Assembly: GCF_014203735.1 (NCBI RefSeq)
Contig: NZ_JACHJQ010000001.1
Location: 1,227,269 to 1,291,268 of the forward strand
Length of the DNA stretch: 64,000 bases
Reading direction: 5' to 3'
DNA from: Actinophytocola algeriensis
GTDB lineage: Bacteria > Actinomycetota > Actinomycetes > Mycobacteriales > Pseudonocardiaceae
Shown: positions 34,264-42,631 of the stretch, piece by piece
Layout of the letters: every line of letters begins with the position of its first letter
Numbering within the stretch: the first letter of the stretch is position 1
The notes under the pieces: generated by a model
Told to the model about the DNA's origin: nothing
Seen by the model: only the letters and a program-made list of their open reading frames with translations
The model's database searches: none
Made by a program: the position numbers and the translations under genes

Positions 34264-35322
34264 ATGCGGCTCACGGCGAGACAGCGCGAAGGATTCCTCC
34301 AGGCGGGCAAGGCGGCGGTCGCGGCGGCCATCGCCTATCTCGTGGCACGGCAGGTGCACGCGCCGCAGTCGTTCATGGCGCCGTACGCGGCCGTGTTCAT
34401 GATGTCCGAGACGGTGTACCGGTCGTTCGCGGAGGCCGTGCGGACCGTCGCGACCCTGGTCCTTGGCGTGCTGCTCGCCTTCGTGACGATCACCGTCATC
34501 CCGAACGTGGCCATCGCGCTACCCGTCGCCGTCTTCGTGGGCGCCGCGATGGGGCAGTGGCACCGGCTCGGCGACAGCGGCATCTGGATCGGCGTGACCG
34601 CGCTGCTGATGCTGGCGTACGGCACCGCGGGCAACGCGGACTACCTGCAGTACCGGGTGATCGAGGGGGTGCTGGGCGCGGTGATCGGGCTCGCGGTGAA
34701 CATGTTCGTCCTGCCACCACTGCACCTGCGCGCGGGCCGCCAGGCCGTCGAGGACGTGGCAGCCGAGCTGGAGGACCTGCTGCACGCCGTAGCCGACGGC
34801 CTCCGCCGCGACTGGGACGATGGCCACGCCCGCCTGTGGCAGCGCCGCGCGCGGCAGCTCGAGGACGTCGTGCGCGGTGCGGAGCACGCACGCGGGCGTG
34901 GGCGCGAGAGCACCAGGTACAACCCGCGCTGGCTGCTGCGCCGAGGCCGGGAGACCGACGACGGGACCCAGAGCCTCGGCAGCCTGTACGAGGTCGCGCG
35001 GCAGGTGCAGCACATCACGGAGGCACTCCACGCCGCCGCGGCGGGCAACGCACCGGTCGCAGGCGAGTGGTTCACCGGCTCGTACGCCGAGTTGCTCGAC
35101 GCCCTGGCCGCGGCCGTCTCCACCCACCACGACGCCGAAACCACGAGGGCGTCACCCTGCAGCGTGGCCGAGGCGCGCGACCGCAGCCGATCCCGGCGCC
35201 GGGAACTGGTGGAGCGCGGCGAGCTGGCCAAGGACGGGGTGCGCCTGGACTGGAGCACCCAGGCCACGCTGCTGCTGGCAGTGGAACGAGCATGCGACGC
35301 GGTCCTCGACGGTCACAGTTAG
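34264..35322 (+). CDS. FUSC/aromatic acid exporter-family membrane protein
   Basis: The 352-aa protein has about six N-terminal membrane segments (residues 12-155) followed by a long helical cytoplasmic region, the half-size FUSC_2/ArAE layout. AGGGCGG precedes ATG 34264. Members export aromatic acids or other amphiphiles. Its place just after the protocatechuate genes makes an aromatic substrate possible, but it is not in their operon. Confidence 0.7.
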   Translation: MRLTARQREGFLQAGKAAVAAAIAYLVARQVHAPQSFMAPYAAVFMMSETVYRSFAEAVRTVATLVLGVLLAFVTITVIPNVAIALPVAVFVGAAMGQWHRLGDSGIWIGVTALLMLAYGTAGNADYLQYRVIEGVLGAVIGLAVNMFVLPPLHLRAGRQAVEDVAAELEDLLHAVADGLRRDWDDGHARLWQRRARQLEDVVRGAEHARGRGRESTRYNPRWLLRRGRETDDGTQSLGSLYEVARQVQHITEALHAAAAGNAPVAGEWFTGSYAELLDALAAAVSTHHDAETTRASPCSVAEARDRSRSRRRELVERGELAKDGVRLDWSTQATLLLAVERACDAVLDGHS

Positions 35323-35404
35323 TGCGGTGTCCACCAGCGTTTGCCGGGTCCTGCGGCGGATCCGGCCAAGCCGACGGTGATCGTCGTACCGGGGAGGGGT
35401 GGTA

Positions 35405-35429
35405 TGCCGTGAAAGCGCCTTTCACGGCA
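35405..35429. terminator. Hairpin between convergent genes
   Basis: A perfect 11-bp stem (TGCCGTGAAAG / CTTTCACGGCA) has a 3-nt loop. It lies between the FUSC gene and the MarR gene, which converge here. Confidence 0.55.
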
Positions 35430-35486
35430 CAACGGGATGGCAGGCAGACCGACCCATGCCAGAGAACCGAAGATGCCAACTGGGTA

Positions 35487-35614
35487 GCCATCCCAGAGAC
35501 CTGCCCCTCCGGCGAGGAGCCGCCGGAGGCGAACCCGTCCGGCAAGAAGCCGCCGGCAAACCCGCCCGGCGAGAACGCCCGTCCGACGACGACACCCGTC
35601 CGGCGAGGACAAAA
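35487..35614 (-). repeat. Mini-hairpin repeat block, copy 2
   Basis: The plus strand shows CTCCGGCGAGGAG, further degenerate units with a YCCGGC core, and GTCCGGCGAGGAC (35598-35610) followed by AAAAC. The 33-bp end at 35487-35519 is identical to copy 1 (14808-14840) in reverse orientation. With the 35405 hairpin it fills the 324-bp gap between convergent genes. Confidence 0.6.
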
Positions 35615-35646
35615 CCACGAACCCACCCGGCCAACGCAAGTGGACA

Positions 35647-36084
35647 CTAGGCGTAGGGATCGGTGATCTCCCGCAGCTTGCCGAGGATCTGCCGCAGCTG
35701 GGCCAGGTGGCGTTTGCCGAGGTGCGTCGCCCACTCGGCCTCGACCTCGGCCACGGCCGCGGCGGCGATGGGAAGAGCGTCCGCACCGCGTCCGGAGATG
35801 CGCACGAGACGTGCCCGCTTGTCGGTCGGGTCCGGTACGCGCTCGACCCAGCCCGCCTTCTCCAGCTGGTCGACGAGGAACCCGGCGGTCTGCTTGGTCA
35901 CCTGCGCCTGCTCGGCGAGGTCCGTCAACCGCGTCCCGCCGGGCCCGATGCGCTGGACGATCTTCATCTGCGCGGTGGTGATGTCGCGGTAGCCCGCGTC
36001 GTGGAGTGCCTGGACGACCCGGTTCTCCAGCGACCGGTACGGGATGTAGAGCAGCAGCCCGGTGTTGAGCTGGTCCTCCGTCAC
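35647..36084 (-). CDS. MarR-family transcriptional regulator
   Basis: The 145-aa winged-helix protein has the MarR core TRLTDLAEQAQVTKQTAGFLVDQLE and the wing ERVPDPTDKRARL. GTG 36084 follows AAGGGGG. It is divergent from a mycothiol-dependent isomerase-family gene, with two similar palindromes between them, so it probably represses both. Confidence 0.85.
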   Translation of the reverse strand: MTEDQLNTGLLLYIPYRSLENRVVQALHDAGYRDITTAQMKIVQRIGPGGTRLTDLAEQAQVTKQTAGFLVDQLEKAGWVERVPDPTDKRARLVRISGRGADALPIAAAAVAEVEAEWATHLGKRHLAQLRQILGKLREITDPYA

Positions 36085-36093
36085 GGAGCCCCC

Positions 36094-36122
36094 TTGACGT
36101 TGGTCAGAGAATCTGACTTAAT
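36094..36122 (+). promoter_or_regulatory. Promoter of the isomerase-family gene
   Basis: TTGACG (36094-36099) and CTTAAT (36117-36122) are 17 bp apart. The first MarR operator fills the spacer. Confidence 0.5.
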
Positions 36123-36140
36123 TTGGTCAGCGCATCTGAC
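36103..36140. promoter_or_regulatory. Paired MarR operators
   Basis: GTCAGAGAATCTGAC (36103-36117) and GTCAGCGCATCTGAC (36126-36140) are two inverted repeats. Each is preceded by TTG and followed by T, and their centres are 23 bp apart. They cover the promoter region between the divergent genes. Confidence 0.65.
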
Positions 36141-36161
36141 TAATGCTAACGGGAGGTTCCC

Positions 36162-36818
36162 ATGGACCGTGAGCAGCGCTGGCGGGCGATAGAACAGGAA
36201 CGGCTGAAGCTGGCTTCCCTGCTCGACACCCTGACCGCCGAAGAATGGGACCGTCCTTCCCTGTGCGAAGGCTGGCGTGTGCGCGATGTGGCCGCACATG
36301 TGTCGCTGGCGCCGCAACCGCCGGGCGTGCTGGACATGCTCGTGTGGGCCGTCCGCGCACGCGGCCGCTTTCACCGCCTGAACCACGACATCTCGGTGGC
36401 CCACGCTGATGCGCGGCCGGTCGCCGGGCTGGTCGCGGACCTGCGGGCGCACGCGGCCTCCCGTCGGTTGCCGCCGTTCACCAACAGCCGCAACATCCTC
36501 TACGACACGCTGGTACACGCCCAGGACATCGCGATCCCGTTGCAGCGGCCGCATCCCATGCCGGTGGCCGCCGCTGCCGATGGTGCGACCCGGGTGTGGT
36601 CGATGGGGTGGCCGTTCTGGGCTCGGCGGCGGCTGGCGGGCTACCGGTTGGTGGCCACTGACGTGGAGTGGCAGGCCGGCGGTGGCGTGCGGGAGGTCAG
36701 CGGGCCCATCGAGGCGTTGCTGCTTCTGCTCACCGGGCGCACCGCTGCGCTGCATCGACTCGGCGGTCCTGGCGCCTGTGCGTTGACCGCGGAACTCGGC
36801 GAGCGTCGCCGAGCTTGA
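36162..36818 (+). CDS. Maleylpyruvate isomerase-family mycothiol-dependent protein
   Basis: The 218-aa DinB/MDMPI-fold protein has the N-terminal motif WDRPSLCEGWRVRDVAAHV. Its histidine, together with later ones (NILYDTLVHAQD), should bind the metal that activates mycothiol. Members isomerise, conjugate or detoxify small molecules. GGGAGG precedes ATG 36162. Control by the divergent MarR protein suggests it is induced by a toxic or aromatic compound. Confidence 0.8.
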   Translation: MDREQRWRAIEQERLKLASLLDTLTAEEWDRPSLCEGWRVRDVAAHVSLAPQPPGVLDMLVWAVRARGRFHRLNHDISVAHADARPVAGLVADLRAHAASRRLPPFTNSRNILYDTLVHAQDIAIPLQRPHPMPVAAAADGATRVWSMGWPFWARRRLAGYRLVATDVEWQAGGGVREVSGPIEALLLLLTGRTAALHRLGGPGACALTAELGERRRA

Positions 36819-37043
36819 CGGTCGCGGCCCGCATCGCCGCGATGTGGACCAACACGGTTCGTGGCGCCACGCAGCCAACCCAGGTGTGCGCTTCGAACGC
36901 TGCCACGCTGCCGCGCTTCGCACGGTGTCGCGCTGCGCCGTTGCCGCTCGGAGCCTGGGCGTCGAGCCGCCCTGTCTCCCTCGTCGATCTCCTTTCTGTC
37001 GCTACACTCCGGCCGCCACTACGGGCGCATGGACGGGGTCGGC

Positions 37044-37673
37044 ATGGACGAGAGGCTCATCCGGGCGAACGAGCTGTACGAGCGGGCCGTGTTCGGTGGT
37101 GACGATGCCGCTCTCGTGGCCGCCGACCGGGAGCTCGACGCGATCGACGCCGATCTCGCGCTTGCCAGGGGCAAGGTCGTGCACGCGCGGTTCCTGGCAC
37201 GCAGGGTCGAGGATCCGGCTGAGCTTCCGCTCTTCGAGCGGGCCGTCGGTCTCTACCACCGGGTCGGCGACGAGCGCGGCGAAGCCGAGGCCCTGTTCTG
37301 GGTCGCCACCTACCACCAGGTCGTCCGCGACGACCACGACACCGTCGTGCCCGTGCTCGGGCGGGCGCGTGCGCTCGCCACCCAGGCAGGCGACGACCTC
37401 ACCCTGTCCTACATCCTGCGGCACCTCGGGTTCGTCGAGCAGGCCGCCGGGCGGGTCCCGGCAGCACGGGAGCTGTTCGTCGAGTCGACCGAACTGCGGC
37501 GCAAGATCGGGTTCCAGGCCGGGGTCGCGGCCAACCTCGTCGGGCTCGCCCACCTCGCCGACGATCCCGGGGAGGCGCGGGCGCACCTCGACGAGGCGGT
37601 CGCCGTCGCACGTGAGTGCGGGGCGGACGCCGTGCTCGGGTGGGTCGCGGAGGCCAGGGCGAAGCTCGGTTAG
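37044..37673 (+). CDS. Tetratricopeptide-repeat protein
   Basis: The 209-aa all-helical protein begins MDERLIRANELYERAVFGGD and has TPR-like helix pairs (GLYHRVGDERGEAEALFWVATYHQV, DDLTLSYILRHLGFVEQAAG). It lacks a membrane segment or enzyme motif and is probably a protein-binding scaffold. ATG 37044 follows GGGG by five bases; ATG 37029 is possible. Its stop overlaps that of the converging hydrolase by four bases. Confidence 0.65.
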   Translation: MDERLIRANELYERAVFGGDDAALVAADRELDAIDADLALARGKVVHARFLARRVEDPAELPLFERAVGLYHRVGDERGEAEALFWVATYHQVVRDDHDTVVPVLGRARALATQAGDDLTLSYILRHLGFVEQAAGRVPAARELFVESTELRRKIGFQAGVAANLVGLAHLADDPGEARAHLDEAVAVARECGADAVLGWVAEARAKLG

Positions 37674-38448
37674 GTTTCGGCCGCCACCCGCTCCAGCCAC
37701 TCCGACACCAGGGCGTCGAACAGCGCCGGCTGCTCGAACTGCAGGTTGTGACCCGCCACGTCGAGCACCGCGAACGTCGCCCTCGGTAGTGGGGTAAGAG
37801 CGCCCACTGGTCGTTGTAGCCCACCACGTCGTCCTGTCGGCCTGCCAGGATCAGCGCGGGACGGCGGAACTCCTCGCCACCCTCCGGGTCGTCGGACAGC
37901 AGCCACCGCCGCCGGATGCGGGCCAAGGCCTCCTCGTCGGCCACCGCCAGCCCTGGCTCGATCTCGTCGGTGAACCGGCGCAGTGTCTCCGGGGAGGACA
38001 CCACCGCGATCGACGAGAACTCCTCGTTCTCCGGCAGTCCCGGCGCATGCCGCAGCACCTGTCGTGGCGGTACGTCCCTCGTCGAGTGCTCCACCGCCAC
38101 GCCGATCGGGCAGATCAGGGCCAGCCCCAGCACCCGCGGCCCCAGCGCCCGCGCGAGCCCGCGTGCCAGGTACCCGCCGTAGGACTCACCCACCAACAGG
38201 AACGGCTCCGTGCCGATGGTGTCCGACACGAACTCGCGCACCGCCGACAGCACGTCGTCCGACGACGCGACCGACGGCGGGGCAGGGGACCCGCCCATGC
38301 CCGGCAGGTCCGGGTACAGCCGCCGGTACCCCGGTTTTCGCTCGAACACCGGCTCCAGGCAACCGAGCATCAGCCGGTGGTCCGGGGTCCAGCCGTGCAG
38401 TGCGAGAACAGGGGTGCCGGTGCCGATGTCGACGTGGTTCAGGTTCAT
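37670..38448 (-). pseudogene. Alpha/beta hydrolase with a single-base frameshift
   Basis: The frame from ATG 38448 encodes an alpha/beta hydrolase: VLALHGWTPDH, the nucleophile elbow VGESYGGY, and LILAGRQDDVVGYNDQWALLPHY. It then leaves frame near 37783-37793. Inserting one base there continues PRATFAVLDVAGHNLQFEQPALFDALVSEWL to the stop at 37670, restoring the catalytic histidine. One C missing from a short run explains it. It is either a true recent pseudogene or a sequencing error. Confidence 0.7.
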
Positions 38449-38493
38449 GGCGGGCATCATGCAGCAGAGCACCGACAATTCTGGGAGAAGCCG

Positions 38494-38925
38494 ATGCCGG
38501 ACAGCCCCGACGTGCCGGACGACGTCCTCGAGCGCCTCCGCGCGCTGTGCACGGCGCTCCCCGGCGTCTACGAGGAACAGGCCTGGGTCGGCACCCGCTG
38601 GCTGGTCCGCAAGAAGACCTTCGCCCACGTCCTCGGCATCAGTGACGAGTACCCGCCCGCCTACACCCGCGAAGTCCCGTACGTCGGCGACGCCACCGTC
38701 CTCACCTTCCGCGCCGACGGCGACGAGCTCGCCGCGCTGGTCGGCACCGGGCACCCGTTCTACAAGCCGAGCTGGCACCCGCAGGTCGTCGGCATGGTGG
38801 TCGAACCGGACGCGGACTGGGACGAGATCGCCGAGCTGCTCACCGAGAGCTACTGCCTGCGGGCGCCGAAGAAGCTGGCGGCACAGGTTTCCCGGCCGGG
38901 TCCCGCAGAAGGCGGACCGGGCTGA
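38494..38925 (+). CDS. MmcQ/YjbR-family protein
   Basis: The 143-aa protein has the CyaY-like YjbR layout, with EEQAWVGTRWLVRKKTFAHV near the start and GHPFYKPSWHPQVVGM in the middle. The family is thought to bind DNA or nucleotides, but no activity is established. GGGAGAAG precedes ATG 38494. Confidence 0.75.
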   Translation: MPDSPDVPDDVLERLRALCTALPGVYEEQAWVGTRWLVRKKTFAHVLGISDEYPPAYTREVPYVGDATVLTFRADGDELAALVGTGHPFYKPSWHPQVVGMVVEPDADWDEIAELLTESYCLRAPKKLAAQVSRPGPAEGGPG

Positions 38926-39027
38926 ACCCCGACGGCACCGGGCACGCGAGCATCAGCAGGCGCGCTGCGCCGGACCGGTCAGGAATCGAGAAGCACCCTC
39001 GCCGCGACCGCACCTAGCGTGACGGCC

Positions 39028-39483
39028 ATGGCAGAGAAGAAGAAGCGCAAGCCCGGTACACCAGGGGCGTTCTCGCGGTGGACGCAGCAGAAGGCCAACG
39101 CCCGCATGACACGCAAGGTCCGCGGTGGCAGAGGTCAGTTCATGGGCATGGACGTGCTGATCCTGAACACCGTCGGCAGGCGGTCGGGGCAGCCGAGGGA
39201 GACCCCCGTCGCGTGGTTCGCCGACGGGGAGGGCGCCCGGCTGATCGTCGCGTCCGGCGGCGGGAGCCTGAACCCGGACTGGCACGCGAACCTGATGGCG
39301 CACCCCGGCCGGGCGACCATCGAACTGCCCGGCCAGGAGCCCGTCCCGGTGACGCCGCACCAGCTCGCCGACGCCGAGCGGGAGGAGGCGTGGGCGCGGA
39401 TCACCGCCGCCCAGCCCCGGCTCGCGAAGTACCAGGCCAAGTCCGACCGGCAGTACCCGGTCATCCGCCTCACCACACGGTGA
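39028..39483 (+). CDS. Nitroreductase-family deazaflavin (F420)-dependent oxidoreductase
   Basis: The 151-aa protein belongs to the Ddn-like split beta-barrel family: VLILNTVGRRSGQPRETPVAWF, then GGSLNPDWHANLMAHPGRATIEL. These use coenzyme F420H2, a typical actinobacterial cofactor, to reduce varied substrates. TAGCGT seven bases before ATG 39028 and no ribosome site indicate a leaderless mRNA. GTG 39019 is a weaker start. Confidence 0.85.
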   Translation: MAEKKKRKPGTPGAFSRWTQQKANARMTRKVRGGRGQFMGMDVLILNTVGRRSGQPRETPVAWFADGEGARLIVASGGGSLNPDWHANLMAHPGRATIELPGQEPVPVTPHQLADAEREEAWARITAAQPRLAKYQAKSDRQYPVIRLTTR

Positions 39484-39555
39484 CCTGCACGAGGACCGCC
39501 GCGGGCGCGCCGAAGTAGCGCGACCAGAAGAAGCGCCGCGCCGCGTCAAGGTGGA

Positions 39556-39588
39556 GCGGTTGCGCCGCCGCCGGGATGCCGCAACCGC
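39556..39588. terminator. Terminator-like hairpin
   Basis: A perfect 9-bp stem (GCGGTTGCG / CGCAACCGC) with a 15-nt loop lies 73 bases after the F420-enzyme stop and before the SigL-type promoter. Confidence 0.4.
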
Positions 39589-39622
39589 TTGATCGCCCCA
39601 AATCCTGCCCGAAAAGACCGAC

Positions 39623-39650
39623 TGAACCGAGCCACCGACCGGTACGTGTA
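39623..39650 (+). promoter_or_regulatory. SigL-type ECF promoter
   Basis: TGAACC (39623-39628), a 16-bp spacer and CGTGTA (39645-39650) exactly fit the consensus reported for M. tuberculosis SigL. A SigL-like sigma factor is encoded 2.4 kb downstream. The transcript would begin near 39657, 50 bp before the next gene. Confidence 0.7.
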
Positions 39651-39705
39651 TCCCCTGAGCGGGTTGGTGGCTCATTGTCGGCATACGCAAGGACAGGAGA
39701 AGGTC

Positions 39706-40428
39706 ATGGCGCAGCGTGGTCCGCTGGTCACCGCCGCCGTCGTGGTGGCTGGTCTCGTGGGTCTCATGGCGGCCAACGCGTCGGGTGGTCTCGTCACCGC
39801 GGGCAACACGACGCCCGGTCAGGAGAACGTCGCGGCGACGGAGACCACGCAGCCACCGGTCACCACCGAGCCGCCCGCGCCGCCGGTGACGACGACCGAG
39901 CCGCCCGCGCCACCCGCGTCGACGACGACCGACCTCCCGGCACCGCCGGAGCCCGAGTTCCCGGCCGAGGCGGTCTTCGCCGGCCGCGCCGCGGACAGCC
40001 CGATGGCGATCGCGGTCGCGGTCAAGGGCGACGAGGCCGCCGCGTACCTCTGCGACGGCGCGAACGTCGAGACCTGGCTGAAGGGCACGGCCGTGGAGGG
40101 CACGGTCGACCTGAAGTCCAAGGACGGCGCCAACACGCTGACCGCGGAGCTGACCGGCGAGAACCTCAACGGCACCATCACGATCGCGGGCCAGCCGCTG
40201 CAGTTCAGCCTCGCGCCCGCGCAGGCGCCCGCCGGCCTGTACCGCGGTGAGGGCGACACGACCACGCTCGGCTGGATCATCCTGCCCGACGGCACCCAGG
40301 TCGGCATCGCCCGTTCCGCGTCCGGCAACGCGCCGGCACCCGCCCTCGACCCGGCCAAGGGAGCCGTGACGGTCCGTGGCGAGCGGGTCGGTGCCGAGAA
40401 GGTCTCCGGCGAGACCACGTTCGGCTGA
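39706..40428 (+). CDS. Membrane-anchored or secreted protein with Pro/Thr-rich linker
   Basis: The 240-aa protein has an N-terminal hydrophobic signal or anchor (LVTAAVVVAGLVGLMAA) and a Thr/Pro linker built on TTEPPAPP repeats (residues 40-83). A beta-rich domain of about 150 residues follows (AVFAGRAADSPMAIAVAVKGDEAAAYLCDGANVETWL...), of a type found in actinobacterial surface proteins. AGGAG precedes ATG 39706. The SigL-type promoter places it in the redox regulon. Function is unknown. Confidence 0.65.
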   Translation: MAQRGPLVTAAVVVAGLVGLMAANASGGLVTAGNTTPGQENVAATETTQPPVTTEPPAPPVTTTEPPAPPASTTTDLPAPPEPEFPAEAVFAGRAADSPMAIAVAVKGDEAAAYLCDGANVETWLKGTAVEGTVDLKSKDGANTLTAELTGENLNGTITIAGQPLQFSLAPAQAPAGLYRGEGDTTTLGWIILPDGTQVGIARSASGNAPAPALDPAKGAVTVRGERVGAEKVSGETTFG

Positions 40429-40513
40429 TCTTCCACCCGGTTCCGCGGGGGAACCGAGCACGCGACAGAGGGTGCCGGGTCGGCCGAGTCCCGGCAGCAC
40501 GAAGGAGACTCCG

Positions 40514-41200
40514 ATGACCACGCGACCGCCTGAGCCGCCCGACTTCGGACCGACCGGACCACCCCTTGACTCCGACCTCACCCAGCCGGTGCCAGGGCAC
40601 TGGCTCAACGAGACCGCGACCAACGTCGCGCCGGTGACGTTCGAGGAAGAGGACATCTACGCCGAGCCCGTGAACATCCGCGGTGTCGTGGTCGCGCTGG
40701 GCATCGGCGCGCTCGTCGCCGTCGTCATGGGTGTGTACGGCAGCACGCACGAACCCACCGGCGAGGCGCTGAACCTCGCGGGCTTCTCCGACGGCCTGCA
40801 CGCCAAGGTGTGGCTGGGTTCCGTCGCGTTCGCGCTCGCGCTCGTGCAGGTCCTGTCGGCGATGGCGATCTGGGGCAGACTGCCCGGGTTCACCGCGGGC
40901 CGCGGCACCGCGGTGGTGCACCGCTGGTCCGGCCGCCTCGCGGTGATCGTGTCGCTGCCGGTCGCCGCGCACTGCCTCTACGCCCTGGGGTTCCAGTCCT
41001 TCGACACCCGGGTGCTGCTGCACTCGTTGCTGGGCTGCTTCTTCTACGGCCTGTTCGTCTGCAAGATGGTCGTCCTCACCAAGTCCCGCACGCCAGGCTG
41101 GGCGCTGCCCGTCATCGGCGCGGCCGTGTTCACCGCCCTCGTCGGCCTGTGGGTGACGTCGTCCCTGTGGTTCTTCTCCGAGTTCGGGGTGAGTTTGTAA
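40514..41200 (+). CDS. DUF6529-like multi-pass membrane protein (cytochrome b561-like)
   Basis: The 228-aa protein has an acidic N-terminal tail and about five membrane helices. Histidines are placed in or near helices (VVHRWSGRLAV, VAAHCLYALGF, LLHSLLGCFFYG), as in haem-binding b561-like proteins. GAAGGAGA precedes ATG 40514. Its stop overlaps the start of the double-Rieske gene (TAATG), which suggests that the two proteins work together in electron transfer. Haem binding is inferred. Confidence 0.7.
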   Translation: MTTRPPEPPDFGPTGPPLDSDLTQPVPGHWLNETATNVAPVTFEEEDIYAEPVNIRGVVVALGIGALVAVVMGVYGSTHEPTGEALNLAGFSDGLHAKVWLGSVAFALALVQVLSAMAIWGRLPGFTAGRGTAVVHRWSGRLAVIVSLPVAAHCLYALGFQSFDTRVLLHSLLGCFFYGLFVCKMVVLTKSRTPGWALPVIGAAVFTALVGLWVTSSLWFFSEFGVSL

Positions 41201-41988
41201 TGAGTCACGAGATCCCCCGCCGCGCCGCGGTGGGGTTCGCTGTCGTGGGCGCCGCCTGCGCGGCCTGCACCCGGTACGGCGCGTCCAGCCCGCAACCCGA
41301 GGCGCAGACCGTCACCCCCGGCGCGCCGCCCCAGGTGCTCGGCAAAGCCATCGACATCCCCGTCAACGGCGGTGTCGTGTACCGCGACGAGAAGATCGTG
41401 GTGACACAGCCAGCCAAGGGCGAGTTCAAGGGTTACTCCGCGGTGTGCACCCACCAGGGCTGCGTCGTCAACGACGTCGCCGCGGGCACCATCAACTGCG
41501 ACTGCCACGGCAGCAAGTTCGGGCTGGACGGGTCGGTCACCACCGGCCCGGCGACACAGCCCCTGCCGCCGGTCGAGGTCACCGTGAACGAGAGCGGCGA
41601 CATTGTCATGGGTGCGGCCGCCCCGGACACGACAGCGCCGGGTACGACGGACCCGGGCACGACAGAGCCACCAGCGCCACCGGAAGAGCCACCGGCCGAC
41701 GCGCCGGAGGGCCTCGCGTCGACCGGGGACATCCCGGTCGGCGGTGGCACGGTGTTCCAGGCCGAGCAGGTCGTGATCACGCAGCCGTCGCCGGGGGAGT
41801 TCCGCGCGTACTCCGCGGTGTGCACCCACCAGGGCTGCATCGTCAACGACGTCAACGGTGGCACCATCAACTGCAACTGCCACGGGAGCAAGTTCGGCCT
41901 CGACGGATCGGTGTCACAGGGGCCCGCCTCCGCACCGCTGCCGGCCGTTGCCGTTAAGGTGACCGGAGATCAGATCTCGTTGGCATGA
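41200..41988 (+). CDS. Exported protein with two Rieske [2Fe-2S] domains
   Basis: The 262-aa protein has a Tat-like start (PRRAAVGFAVVGAACAAC) with cysteines suitable for lipidation. Two Rieske domains in tandem are separated by a Pro/Thr linker. Domain 1 has CTHQGC (Cys83, His85) and CHGS (Cys102, His103); domain 2 repeats both motifs (Cys208, His210, Cys227, His228). All eight cluster ligands are therefore present. Most exported actinobacterial proteins of this kind carry one domain. It should pass electrons outside the membrane, paired with the DUF6529 protein. Confidence 0.85.
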   Translation: MSHEIPRRAAVGFAVVGAACAACTRYGASSPQPEAQTVTPGAPPQVLGKAIDIPVNGGVVYRDEKIVVTQPAKGEFKGYSAVCTHQGCVVNDVAAGTINCDCHGSKFGLDGSVTTGPATQPLPPVEVTVNESGDIVMGAAAPDTTAPGTTDPGTTEPPAPPEEPPADAPEGLASTGDIPVGGGTVFQAEQVVITQPSPGEFRAYSAVCTHQGCIVNDVNGGTINCNCHGSKFGLDGSVSQGPASAPLPAVAVKVTGDQISLA

Positions 41989-42013
41989 ACCGAACCCGGT
42001 TCACAACCGTGTT
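41986..42013 (+). promoter_or_regulatory. SigL-type ECF promoter of the sigma operon
   Basis: TGAACC (41986-41991), a 16-bp spacer and CGTGTT (42008-42013) fit the SigL consensus. The transcript start predicted six to seven bases later coincides with the sigma GTG at 42020, so the mRNA is leaderless and the sigma factor probably controls itself. GAACCG/CGGTTC in the same bases is a small palindrome. Confidence 0.65.
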
Positions 42014-42019
42014 CCAGTC

Positions 42020-42631
42020 GTGAGCGAAGTCGCAACAGGTACCCTGCTCATCGACCGGCCACTGGGGCAGGTGATGGCGGCCGTGGCAATGATCGGCAGA
42101 CGTTCTCGGCGCGCGCGTGCCGCGAACCCGGCCGAGGACCTCATCAAGTCCCTCTACGCCGAACACGGCCGAAGCCTCCTCGACTACGCGACCAGGCTGA
42201 CCGGCGACCGCGCCGCGGCCGAGGACGTCGTGCAGGAGACGCTGCTGCGGGCGTGGAAGCACGCCGACGCGCTGCAGTCCGGCGTCGGCTCCGTGCGGGG
42301 CTGGCTGCTGACAGTCGCCCGCAACCTCGTGACCGACCGCGCCCGCGCCCGCGCCGCCCGGCCGACCGAGGTCAACCAGCCGATCGACGTGCCTGCCGCC
42401 CAGCGCGACCACGCCGACGCGGTCGTCGACACCATGACTGTCATGGGGGCGCTGGAGGGCCTGTCGCCGGAGCACCGGGCCGTGCTCGTCGAGGTGTACT
42501 ACCGCGGCCGGACGGTCAACGAGACCGCCACCGTGCTCGGCATCGCGCCCGGTACGGTGAAATCGAGGACATATCACGCGGTCCGCGCACTGCGGGCGAC
42601 GCTGGGGCATTCGGGGGAGGTGCGTCAATGA
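42020..42631 (+). CDS. ECF RNA polymerase sigma factor, SigL-like
   Basis: The 203-aa sigma-70 family member has region 2 (LYAEHGRSLLDYATRLTGDRAAAEDVVQETLLRAW) and region 4 (LSPEHRAVLVEVYYRGRTVNETATVLGIAPGTVKSR). The sequence and the partner anti-sigma gene resemble mycobacterial SigL. GTG 42020 has no ribosome site but lies at the predicted transcript start; ATG 42074 is the alternative. The anti-sigma gene overlaps its stop by four bases. Confidence 0.85.
   Translation: MSEVATGTLLIDRPLGQVMAAVAMIGRRSRRARAANPAEDLIKSLYAEHGRSLLDYATRLTGDRAAAEDVVQETLLRAWKHADALQSGVGSVRGWLLTVARNLVTDRARARAARPTEVNQPIDVPAAQRDHADAVVDTMTVMGALEGLSPEHRAVLVEVYYRGRTVNETATVLGIAPGTVKSRTYHAVRALRATLGHSGEVRQ

Noticed and set aside
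36819-37028. N-terminal extension of the TPR protein from 36861.
   Set aside because: The extension is Arg/Ser/Cys-rich and unlike the rest, and a ribosome site lies just before ATG 37044.
39484-39555. Minus-strand coding fragment (AARRFFWSRYFGAPAAVLVQV), resembling the end of a small enzyme.
   Set aside because: It is about 40 residues, has no start or ribosome site and cannot be assigned; it may be a remnant but the evidence is too thin.
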